Shown piece by piece: positions 1-5,192 of a DNA stretch of 5,192 nt. Numbering within the stretch: the stretch's first letter is position 1; every line of letters starts with the position of its first letter. Under the pieces are notes generated by a model. The model was not told the origin of the DNA. It worked only from the letters and a program-made list of their open reading frames with translations, and did no database searches. The stretch lies in the NCBI GenBank assembly GCA_934662525.1, contig CAKUKJ010000201.1:1-5192 (forward strand). Direction: 5' to 3'. The stretch comes from an uncultured Coriobacteriales bacterium. Lineage in GTDB: Bacteria; Actinomycetota; Coriobacteriia; Coriobacteriales; UMGS124. Position numbers and translations under genes: made by a program.

Positions 1-2
1 TC

Positions 3-504
3 ATGGTTAGTCGTTTCAATCGGCGCTCTGCGCTCTTCATCATCACCCACTTCCTTTGCGGCACTCATTTCTTCGGTGCCAAGCGAACCTTGCTTCGCTT
101 TGCGGGTGTCGAGGTCGGTGAAGCATCCAAAGTCGTGGGCCCACTGTACCTTGGCGGTGTTGCCAGTCTGAAGCTGGGTGACCATGTGTGGCTTGGGCGT
201 AATGCCGCCATCGAGGGCAACGGCTGCGTTGAGCTTGGCGACTGGGTTGACGTAGGCCCCTGCGTGTCGTTTGGGACAGGCGGGCACCAGATCGGTGGGC
301 ATGAGCACCGTGCGGGCGAGGGTGTTATCTCTCATATTGCGGTCGGTTCGGGAACTTGGATCGGGCAGAACGCTGTTGTGGTCAACGACTCATCCATCGG
401 GGGGGGGGTGCGTCGTTGCGGCCGGTGCGGTTGTTATTGGGAATGTGCCCGATGACGTGCTCGTGGCCGGTGTTCCTGCAAAGGTAAAACGACAGCTTGA
501 CTAG
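3..504 (+). pseudogene. Hexapeptide-repeat O-acetyltransferase, frameshifted at a G10 tract (possible phase-OFF allele)
   Basis: This is a left-handed beta-helix acyltransferase of the WbbJ/maltose O-acetyltransferase type (COG0110). It would use acetyl-CoA in the cytoplasm to O-acetylate a sugar of the growing glycan. Imperfect hexapeptide repeats run through roughly residues 40-145. The segment FGTGGHQIG carries the likely catalytic His95 and is followed by the family's RAGEG stretch. As sequenced, the frame from ATG 3 passes through G10 at 399-408 (residue 133 on) into an unrelated tail and stops at 453-455, giving 150 residues. With one G fewer the same frame reads SIGGGCVVAAGAVVIGN and ends in the classic GVPAKVKRQLD before TAG 502-504, giving 166 residues, a normal family length. 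The ATG lies two bases inside the window, so the true start could be further upstream. The family call is firm. Whether this is a reversible switch, a dead gene or a sequencing error is open. Confidence 0.85.
399..408 (+). repeat. Homopolymeric tract of ten G (candidate slippage / phase-variation site)
   Basis: Ten consecutive G residues lie inside the acetyltransferase coding region, after codon ATC 396-398. Every other homopolymer I noticed in the window is six bases or shorter (for example T6 near 813, C6 at 1010-1015, A6 at 4047-4052). Nine G would keep the gene open and ten closes it. Runs of this length are known to gain and lose single bases by replication slippage in phase-variable surface genes of Campylobacter, Helicobacter and Neisseria. 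Here that role is inferred. Confidence 0.85.
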
Positions 505-521
505 TGTTTGGGACATACTCG

Positions 522-1670
522 ATGAAAATATCCTTCTTCTCAAACTATCTCAATGCCCATCAGTTACCGCTGGCCCTCGCGTTTGGCTCGATGCCAGATG
601 TTGAGTTTACATGCGTCTCCCTGGTTGCCGGCGGTGGCAACGTGGGGCGGGTAAACCTCGATCACGACTATCAGTTCGTGATTAGAGCATACGAGGACGG
701 GACAGAAGCTGCCGAGGCTATGAGGCATGCTGTGGAGGACGACATTGTTGTCTTCCAGCATATGGCTGGGCACGAGGAATACGTGAGGGCGCGCGCTGCG
801 ACAGGGAAGCCCTTTTTTCGTGCGACCGAACGCCTGCTCAAGCGCGGTGCTTGGTGGCGTTGGATGCCGCCGAAGATGTATCGTACCTGGGATTGGTTCA
901 CACGGTACAAGAAATCCCCGATGCGCGTGCTGTGTATCAGCGGATATGCTGCCGAGGATTTGGCTCGATTCGGCTTTCCAGCAGAGCGGTGCCTGAAATG
1001 GGCGTATTTCCCCCCGGTTGATTGTAACCCCGTGGAAGCGCGTAGGCCAATGCTTCAACGGGATGCGGAGCTGTGCTCGGCACAGCGACTCATCCCGTGG
1101 AAGCGCGTCGACCTCCAGGTACGACTTGCGGCCCGCCTGAAAGAGACCGGTATAGCCTTCCATTTAAATATCGCCGGCGACGGACCTGAGCGTGAGGAGC
1201 TTGTAAGGCTGACAAAGGAGCTCGGCGTCGATGCCGAGGTGTCGTTCCTCGGCACGTTGTCGCGGGACGACACGTCCACGCTGATGGAGAAGAGCGATGT
1301 TTTTCTGGCCACCAGTAACCGCAAGGAAGGTTGGGGCTGCACGGTGAACGAGGCGATGGCTGCGGGGTGTGCCCTTGTGGCCAGCGATGCTATAGGTGCG
1401 GTACCTTTCCTTACCGAGGACGGTTCGAACGGTGTCTCCTTTAAATCTGAGGATCTTGACGACTTGTGCGCAAAGGTAGCTGCGCTTTGTGGCAATCCTG
1501 CCAAGATTGAGCAGCTGTCCCGCAGAGCCGTTGCGACCATGGACGAGGTTTGGAACGCTCGCGTTGCAGCCGAGCGCTTCGTTGAGTATTCGAGGGCCTT
1601 CCTGGAAGGCCGTGAGGTTGCATATCCTTCCGGCCCCATGAGCCCCTGCGTTGCGGGTGACCGCCTGTGA
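522..1670 (+). CDS. GT4-type glycosyltransferase (GT-B fold)
   Basis: This 382-residue cytoplasmic glycosyltransferase would add a sugar from a nucleotide-sugar donor to the lipid-linked glycan. It has the two-domain GT-B layout. The acceptor domain covers roughly residues 1-175 and begins MKISFFSNYLNAHQLPLA. The donor-binding domain (Glycos_transf_1) covers about 185-350. Donor-site marks are RLIPWKR at 189-195, a GDGPE turn near residue 225, and the retaining-enzyme E-x7-E motif at Glu269/Glu277 in KEGWGCTVNEAMAAGC. The frame is open from GTG 504, which would overlap the preceding TAG by one base. I prefer ATG 522 because the usual N-terminal beta strand starts there and a weak GGGA lies eight bases upstream. 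The gene ends at TGA 1668-1670, overlapping the flippase start by four bases. Sugar, linkage and acceptor cannot be told from sequence. Confidence 0.9.
   Translation: MKISFFSNYLNAHQLPLALAFGSMPDVEFTCVSLVAGGGNVGRVNLDHDYQFVIRAYEDGTEAAEAMRHAVEDDIVVFQHMAGHEEYVRARAATGKPFFRATERLLKRGAWWRWMPPKMYRTWDWFTRYKKSPMRVLCISGYAAEDLARFGFPAERCLKWAYFPPVDCNPVEARRPMLQRDAELCSAQRLIPWKRVDLQVRLAARLKETGIAFHLNIAGDGPEREELVRLTKELGVDAEVSFLGTLSRDDTSTLMEKSDVFLATSNRKEGWGCTVNEAMAAGCALVASDAIGAVPFLTEDGSNGVSFKSEDLDDLCAKVAALCGNPAKIEQLSRRAVATMDEVWNARVAAERFVEYSRAFLEGREVAYPSGPMSPCVAGDRL
1595..1611. repeat. 17-bp odd-centred palindrome in the glycosyltransferase gene
   Basis: GGCCTTCC and GGAAGGCC are perfect inverted 8-base arms around a single T. 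The site lies within codons near the C-terminus of the glycosyltransferase. It may be a chance product of codon choice. No function can be assigned. Confidence 0.5.
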
Positions 1671-3166
1671 GCCAAATCAAGGCGGGAGCCGTTCTCTCGT
1701 ATACCGCCGTTGCGTTCAACACGATTGCCGGGCTTCTCTACACCCCTTGGATGGTTTCGTGTATCGGGGCCGATAACTACGGTTTGTATACGCTTGCGCT
1801 CTCCGTCATCAACTTTTTCCTGCTTGATTTCGGATTAAGTGACTCAGTATCGCGGTTTCTCTCGAAGTACTATGCGGAGGGGCAGGAAAGCCTGGTATCA
1901 GGTTTTCTCGGCATGACTTACAAGTTATACCTTGTCATCACGGCGGCCATAGCGGCAGTGCTTGTCATTGTCTTTTTCAATATTGACGCCATCTACACCG
2001 GTTTGACGGCCGAACAACTTCCTGTATTCGAGGTGTTGTTCGCTATCATCTCGGTCTACAGCGTGATCTCGTTCCCGTTCACGCCGCTTAACGGCATTCT
2101 CATCTCAAACGAGCGGTTTGTTGCGCTTAACGCGTGCAACCTCATCCAGAAGGTGGCAACGGTGTTGCTTATCGTGGTGGCACTGTTGCTGGATTGGGGC
2201 GTGTATGCGCTCGTTGTGGTGAATGCGCTTGTCAGCGTCGTCATGATTGCATGCAAACTCGCCATAGTTCGCGTGAGGACCGATGCAAGGGTTGATTTTT
2301 CGTATTGGAAAGCAAGTGAAGCCAAGGAACTCGTTGGGTTCTCCGCTTGGGTGACGGTCACCCAAGTCTGTGCAAGGCTCATCTTTGCTGTGATGCCGTC
2401 GATTATCGCCATGACGGCCGATACGGCTGAGGTCGCCCTGTTCGGTTTGGCATCCTCGCTCGAGGGCTACGTGTACACGGTGGCAAGCGCTCTCAACGGC
2501 ATGTTCATGCCAAAAGTCTCTCGTTCCCTTGCGGGGGCCGACGAGGGTCTTCAACACATGATGACCAGGGTGGGGCGCATACAGCTCTATATTATCGGTT
2601 TCATTTTTGTTTGCTTTGCTGCGCTGGGTGGCAGGTTTGTTAACTGCTGGATGGGGCCAGGATACGACGCTCTATGGCCGTGCGCGCTCCTGCTTATCGT
2701 GCCGAGCCTCATTGAGCTGCCGCAGCTCATCGGTGTCACTGCGATTACAGCTTCGGGGAACGTGCAGGCCAAGGCTCTTGTCTACATTGCGACGGCTTTG
2801 ACCAATGTTGCCCTCGGTCTGGTTTTGACGCGGTTTATCGGGGCGTTCGGCGGTTGCATCTCCATCTGTGTTGCCTATTTCCTGAGAACTTTCGGGGAAA
2901 ACCTGATTTATCGCAACCAGCTCGGGATACGGCTCGGGGTCTTTTTCCGCGACACGTTTGGTCGTTGGACGGGAGCTGCCGTCCTGACGCTTGCCGTTGG
3001 GCTTGCCGCCTCACGGGTCGTCCCTGTTTCTGGTTGGGCGGGCTTCATCGCATGCGGGCTGGTCATGTTCGTGGCATATGCCGTGCTTTTGCGGGCTTTT
3101 GTCATTAACGACTACGAAAAGGCGTTGGTAACCGGGCTGCTTCGCGCGGTGAGAGTCCGGATGTGA
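1667..3166 (+). CDS. Wzx-type polysaccharide flippase (oligosaccharide exporter, MVF/MOP superfamily)
   Basis: This 499-residue inner-membrane protein would flip lipid-linked glycan repeat units, or a teichoic-acid-type glycolipid, across the cytoplasmic membrane. The N-terminus (residues 1-70) is typical of Polysacc_synt proteins: a first helix near 8-28, then a second near 38-58 ending FFLLDFGLSDSVSRFLSKYY. I count about 12-14 hydrophobic segments, including blocks near 85-106, 118-140, 160-205, 300-325, 335-356, 365-405 and 430-475. Length and layout match the family. The start is GTG 1667, with GTGA overlapping the previous gene's stop and a GGGTGA six bases upstream, so translation is probably coupled. 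The coding sequence is less GC-rich than the genes downstream. No Wzy polymerase is present in the window. The transported substrate is unknown, and a teichuronic or other glycan exporter is equally possible. Confidence 0.92.
   Translation: MSQIKAGAVLSYTAVAFNTIAGLLYTPWMVSCIGADNYGLYTLALSVINFFLLDFGLSDSVSRFLSKYYAEGQESLVSGFLGMTYKLYLVITAAIAAVLVIVFFNIDAIYTGLTAEQLPVFEVLFAIISVYSVISFPFTPLNGILISNERFVALNACNLIQKVATVLLIVVALLLDWGVYALVVVNALVSVVMIACKLAIVRVRTDARVDFSYWKASEAKELVGFSAWVTVTQVCARLIFAVMPSIIAMTADTAEVALFGLASSLEGYVYTVASALNGMFMPKVSRSLAGADEGLQHMMTRVGRIQLYIIGFIFVCFAALGGRFVNCWMGPGYDALWPCALLLIVPSLIELPQLIGVTAITASGNVQAKALVYIATALTNVALGLVLTRFIGAFGGCISICVAYFLRTFGENLIYRNQLGIRLGVFFRDTFGRWTGAAVLTLAVGLAASRVVPVSGWAGFIACGLVMFVAYAVLLRAFVINDYEKALVTGLLRAVRVRM
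2346..2366. repeat. 21-bp near-perfect palindrome inside the flippase gene
   Basis: CTTGGGTGAC and GTCACCCAAG form perfect 10-base inverted arms separated by one G. The site encodes residues 227-234 (AWVTVTQV) of the flippase. It could act as a protein-binding palindrome or an mRNA hairpin (9-bp stem, 3-base loop), or it could be chance. It has no T-tract and is not a terminator. Confidence 0.6.
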
Positions 3167-3246
3167 GCGGTGCGATGTTGATCTTTGGAATCCGTTTCTA
3201 CTACGCGCTGCCAGTGCTGCGCGACAAGGAGGTTTGCGATGGCTGA
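3163..3246 (+). CDS. Possible micro-ORF or gene remnant in the flippase-licD spacer
   Basis: A 27-codon frame opens with GTG 3163, overlapping the flippase stop TGA 3164-3166 in the same GTGA manner as the flippase overlaps the glycosyltransferase. An internal ATG at 3175 would give 23 residues, MLIFGIRFYYALPVLRDKEV plus three more. It closes at TGA 3244-3246, just inside the licD gene. About 20 of 27 third positions are G or C, so it looks coding-like for this genome. It has no recognisable domain. It may be a coupling peptide, the leftover start of a gene lost by recombination, or chance. I do not claim it is expressed. Confidence 0.25.
   Translation: MSGAMLIFGIRFYYALPVLRDKEVCDG
3204..3223 (+). 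other. GC hairpin directly upstream of the licD ribosome binding site
   Basis: CGCGC 3204-3208 pairs with GCGCG 3219-3223. A T-T mismatch and two further G-C pairs close on the loop CAGT. No T-run follows, so it is not a classical terminator. It ends two bases before AAGGAGG and could modulate licD translation or mRNA processing. In GC-rich DNA it may also be fortuitous. Confidence 0.4.
3226..3232 (+). promoter_or_regulatory. Strong Shine-Dalgarno site of the licD gene
   Basis: AAGGAGG lies six bases before ATG 3239. It decides the start against in-frame upstream codons that would begin near 3185. It is the best match to the consensus in the window and suggests licD is initiated independently rather than only by coupling. 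Confidence 0.85.
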
Positions 3247-4084
3247 GGCCAACGAGGACGGGCGCGAGTACCTCACGCTCGAAGAAATCCAAGACGAGCT
3301 GCTCTCTATGTTGAAGGTGGCGGGGCCGTGGCTCTTGGGGCACGGTATCCGCTACAGCCTATCCGACGGGTCGCTACTGGGCGCGGTGCGCCACAAGGGG
3401 TTCATTCCCTGGGACGACGACCTGGATATTTACATGCCCAGGCCCGACTATGAGAAGTGGCTGTCGTTGGCTGAAGAGTTCAAGGCTGCGACGGGCTTTG
3501 GCATCAGAACTTGTCGCGACGGGTCGTATCACTACCCGTTCTCGAAGATACTGAACCCCACTATCCGCGCCCAGGAAGTCTCCGTCGATGGCGTCTACGA
3601 CGGCTATCTGTGGATAGACGTGTTCCCCATAGACGGCGTGCCCGATGACGTGGGCGAATACGAGAGGCTTGTTCGGTGGCGAAGGCTTCGGGAGAAGATG
3701 ATCAACCTGGCGCTTACCAAAGGCAGCCGCAATAAGGTAAAGGCCGCCGTCAAGGCCGTGGTACAGCCCGTGTTCAAGTTGTTCGTAGACCCGGCAAAGT
3801 TGACGAGGCAGATCGACGAGCGCTGTAGACAGCTTCCGTTCGAGTCTGCCGCTCGCGTCGCGTGCCCCGCCTACGGCATCACTTTTGCGGGCAAGTCCAT
3901 CCCCCGCGAGGGCTTCGAAAGGACGGTGATGCTGCCCTTCGGTGACACGGAGCAGCCGTGCATGTCGTGCTGGGACGAGTACCTCACCAAGAGCTACGGC
4001 GACTACATGCAGCTGCCTCCCGAAGAAAAGCGTTGGCATCACCCGCAAAAAACATGGCGTGTCAAGGCAAAGGAAGGGAGATAG
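3239..4084 (+). CDS. licD: LicD-family phosphotransferase
   Basis: This 281-residue LicD-family protein (PF04991) is related to the enzymes that move phosphocholine, or another phospho-alcohol or phospho-sugar, from a CDP-linked donor onto a cell-surface glycan. The signature block is complete: SDGSLLGAVRHKGFIPWDDD continues to LDIYMPRPDY, with the metal/catalytic acidic cluster DDDLD at residues 59-63. The second block, WIDVFPIDGVPDD, is near 119-131. The C-terminal YLTKSYGDYMQLPPEEKRWHHP is near residues 251-272. Length is normal for the family, and there is no signal peptide or membrane helix, so it should act in the cytoplasm. The start at ATG 3239 is fixed by AAGGAGG six bases upstream. 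The phosphatase gene starts two bases after its stop, and a CDP-forming type enzyme follows, which supports a glycan decoration role. The donor (choline, ethanolamine, polyol or sugar phosphate) is not determined. Confidence 0.93.
   Translation: MAEANEDGREYLTLEEIQDELLSMLKVAGPWLLGHGIRYSLSDGSLLGAVRHKGFIPWDDDLDIYMPRPDYEKWLSLAEEFKAATGFGIRTCRDGSYHYPFSKILNPTIRAQEVSVDGVYDGYLWIDVFPIDGVPDDVGEYERLVRWRRLREKMINLALTKGSRNKVKAAVKAVVQPVFKLFVDPAKLTRQIDERCRQLPFESAARVACPAYGITFAGKSIPREGFERTVMLPFGDTEQPCMSCWDEYLTKSYGDYMQLPPEEKRWHHPQKTWRVKAKEGR
4070..4080 (+). promoter_or_regulatory. Shine-Dalgarno site of the HAD phosphatase gene
   Basis: AAGGAAGGGAG sits inside the last codons of licD and ends six bases before ATG 4087. 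It chooses this ATG over start codons further upstream in the same frame, which lie deep inside licD. Confidence 0.75.
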
Positions 4085-4086
4085 AG

Positions 4087-4692
4087 ATGCCAGAGAAGCC
4101 CATATTCCTGTTCGATTTGGATTCAACCATAACCAAGCAGGAGATCCTGCCGAGCATCGCGGCCTCGGTCGGAAAGGGACAGCAGATGCGCGAGCTGACG
4201 GAGCGGTGCATGAGCGGCAGCCTGCCGTTCCGCGAAAGCTTCCTGTCCCGCGTGGAGCTGCTGAAGGACGTGCCGGTCTCGCAGGTCGTCGAGTCCATCG
4301 CGGAAATTCCCATCCACGAGGAGCTCTGTGCGTTCATGCGCGCCCACAGGGGTCGTTGCTTCGTGGTGACAGGCAACCTCGACGTGTGGATCTCCGGCCT
4401 CATGGAGCGCATAGGCATGGCGGGCGCCGTCTACTGCTCGCGGGGCATCGTCTCGGGCGACAGTCTGCTGGGCGTGGCGAGCGTCATCGACAAGCGCCTG
4501 ACCGTGGAGCAGTTCGTGGGCCCGCTCGTCGCCGTGGGCGACGGCAGCAACGACGCCGACATGATCTCCATGGCGCAGGTCGGCATCGGCTTCGGCGGTG
4601 TGCGCCACATCGCGCCCTCGGTTCTGGAGGTCTGCACACATGCGTTTTACGAGGAAGGACGTTTGGTCCAGTTCCTCGGGCGCCTGGATTAG
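4087..4692 (+). CDS. HAD-superfamily phosphatase, SerB/PSP-like (HAD-IB)
   Basis: This 201-residue cytoplasmic haloacid-dehalogenase phosphatase resembles phosphoserine phosphatase. All four HAD motifs are visible. Motif I is FDLDST, with nucleophile Asp10 and acid/base Asp12. Motif II is the VVTGN threonine, Thr95. Motif III is Lys136 in VIDKR. Motif IV is GDGSND, with Asp152 and Asp156 for Mg2+. A small helical C1 cap fits between motifs I and II, roughly residues 17-80. The start at ATG 4087 puts motif I at the usual distance from the N-terminus. It lies two bases after licD, and its stop overlaps the next gene's Shine-Dalgarno site. Family membership is clear. By context it more likely hydrolyses a small phosphate ester feeding or clearing the CDP-alcohol pathway than phosphoserine for amino acid synthesis, but the substrate is inferred only. 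Confidence 0.9.
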   Translation: MPEKPIFLFDLDSTITKQEILPSIAASVGKGQQMRELTERCMSGSLPFRESFLSRVELLKDVPVSQVVESIAEIPIHEELCAFMRAHRGRCFVVTGNLDVWISGLMERIGMAGAVYCSRGIVSGDSLLGVASVIDKRLTVEQFVGPLVAVGDGSNDADMISMAQVGIGFGGVRHIAPSVLEVCTHAFYEEGRLVQFLGRLD

Positions 4693-4698
4693 GGAGGG
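4691..4698 (+). promoter_or_regulatory. Shine-Dalgarno site of the nucleotidyltransferase gene
   Basis: AGGGAGGG overlaps the TAG stop of the phosphatase gene (4690-4692) and precedes ATG 4702. The overlap implies the two genes are translated from one message. Confidence 0.7.
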
Positions 4699-4701
4699 AC
4701 A

Positions 4702-5192
4702 ATGCCGGTTTCTAAGACGGTCGTGATTAGTTGCGCGGGCATGGGCAAGCGCCTGGGCCTCGGCACTTCAAAATGCCTGGTGGACGTAGACGGAACCCCG
4801 TTGATCATTCGCAACCTGCGTATGCTCGACGGCGTGGATGACGTGCGTGTCGTGGTGGGCTTCCAGGCCGAGAAGGTCATCGAGGCCGTGACGGCTTACC
4901 GACGTGACGTGACGTTCGTCTTCAATCACGACTATGCGCACACCAACACGGGCGACTCCGTGAAGCTTGCGGCCGAATACGCCAACGACTACGTTCTCAC
5001 TATTGACGGCGACCTGCTGCTGCACCCGGACGACATGAGAAAGATCATCGAGGCCGACGGCGAGTTCGTCGGGGTCACGGCCCCGGGGACGGACAACCCG
5101 GTTCTCGCCGAAGTGGACGGCGACCGGGTTGTCGGCTTCTCGCGCGAACACGGCTCTTATGAGTGGACGGGTGTGACGCAAGTGAGGTCCGA
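4702..5192 (+). CDS. LicC-like nucleotidyltransferase (NTP_transferase fold), 3' end cut by window
   Basis: The first 163 codons of a nucleotidyltransferase with a GT-A/Rossmann fold run off the window end with no stop. The N-terminal strand and nucleotide loop read VVISCAGMGKRLGLGTSKCL at residues 7-26. Gly13, Gly15, Arg17 and Lys24 match the family pattern AGxGxRL...PK, but Ser23 replaces the usual proline. NHDYAHTNTGDSVKLA (75-90) matches the base-binding segment of LicC and sugar-phosphate enzymes, and IDGD (101-104) supplies the metal-binding aspartates. The likely reaction is CTP plus a phospho-alcohol giving a CDP-alcohol and pyrophosphate. Phosphocholine, phosphoethanolamine, 2-aminoethylphosphonate, glycerol phosphate or inositol phosphate are all possible, and a sugar-1-phosphate is not excluded. 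Adjacent licD supports a CDP donor. A further domain could be fused beyond the window. Confidence 0.85.
   Translation, partial: MPVSKTVVISCAGMGKRLGLGTSKCLVDVDGTPLIIRNLRMLDGVDDVRVVVGFQAEKVIEAVTAYRRDVTFVFNHDYAHTNTGDSVKLAAEYANDYVLTIDGDLLLHPDDMRKIIEADGEFVGVTAPGTDNPVLAEVDGDRVVGFSREHGSYEWTGVTQVRS

Noticed and set aside
1221..1253. Two mutually exclusive GC hairpins (1221-1238 and 1233-1253) in the glycosyltransferase gene, considered as an attenuator-like switch
   Set aside because: They are built from repeated CTCGG/CCGAG codon strings deep in a coding region, with no T-run or regulatory context. They are most likely chance.
3167..3238. Spacer considered for a promoter or terminator
   Set aside because: I see no convincing -35/-10 pair, and no stem followed by a T-run. 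Read-through from the flippase gene is more likely.
3738..3760. Short direct repeat AAGGCCG in licD
   Set aside because: Two copies encode similar Lys-Ala stretches (VKAAVKAVV). It is too short and too simple to be meaningful.
4046..4053. A6C slippery heptamer in licD, considered as a programmed -1 frameshift site
   Set aside because: The heptamer is in the wrong phase: the reading frame is CAA AAA ACA, not the required NNA AAA AAC. The licD frame also ends normally 30 bases later.
3374..4126. Long minus-strand open frame (250 codons) opposite licD
   Set aside because: It lies antisense to a clear LicD protein in GC-rich DNA, and its translation shows no recognisable domain. It is a shadow of codon bias.
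4123..4641. Minus-strand open frame (172 codons) opposite the HAD phosphatase
   Set aside because: The translation is rich in His, Ala, Arg and Asp without domain features, while the plus strand carries all four HAD motifs. It is an antisense shadow.
3942..4715. Plus-strand 257-codon frame overlapping the end of licD and the whole phosphatase gene
   Set aside because: The translation is Arg/Gly/Ala-rich low-complexity protein typical of an out-of-frame reading of GC-rich genes.

Overview
The window is a stretch of a surface-polysaccharide (capsule or teichoic-acid-like glycan) locus. All six genes lie on the + strand and are packed almost end to end, as in an operon. The GC-rich coding, the GTG starts, the strong Shine-Dalgarno sites and the protein types fit a gut actinobacterium of the Coriobacteriia (Collinsella, Olsenella or Eggerthella type). 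That assignment is an inference from general appearance, not from a marker gene.

Bases 1-3166 hold a glycan assembly and export block. First is a left-handed beta-helix (hexapeptide-repeat) O-acetyltransferase whose frame is broken inside a run of ten G residues at 399-408. Next come a GT4-type glycosyltransferase (522-1670) and a multi-pass Wzx-type flippase (1667-3166) that overlaps the glycosyltransferase by four bases. Removing a single G restores a complete, family-like acetyltransferase ending at 502-504. The tract therefore looks like a phase-variation switch caught in the OFF state, unless it is a sequencing or assembly error.

Bases 3239-5192 hold a decoration block that is visibly richer in GC: a LicD-family phosphotransferase (3239-4084), a SerB-like HAD phosphatase (4087-4692) and the first 163 codons of a LicC-like nucleotidyltransferase cut by the window end (4702-5192+). 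The likely logic is that the nucleotidyltransferase makes a CDP-activated small alcohol (choline-, ethanolamine-, polyol- or aminoethylphosphonate-like) and LicD transfers the phospho-group to the glycan. The HAD enzyme would make or recycle a small phosphorylated intermediate. The actual substrate cannot be read from the sequence.

Between the two blocks is a 72-base spacer (3167-3238), the only real gap in the window. It carries a short coding-like micro-ORF and a GC hairpin just upstream of the licD ribosome binding site, and may be the seam of a recombination event. I see no tRNA, rRNA, CRISPR array, insertion sequence, clear promoter or rho-independent terminator. There is no gene-free stretch over 300 bases.
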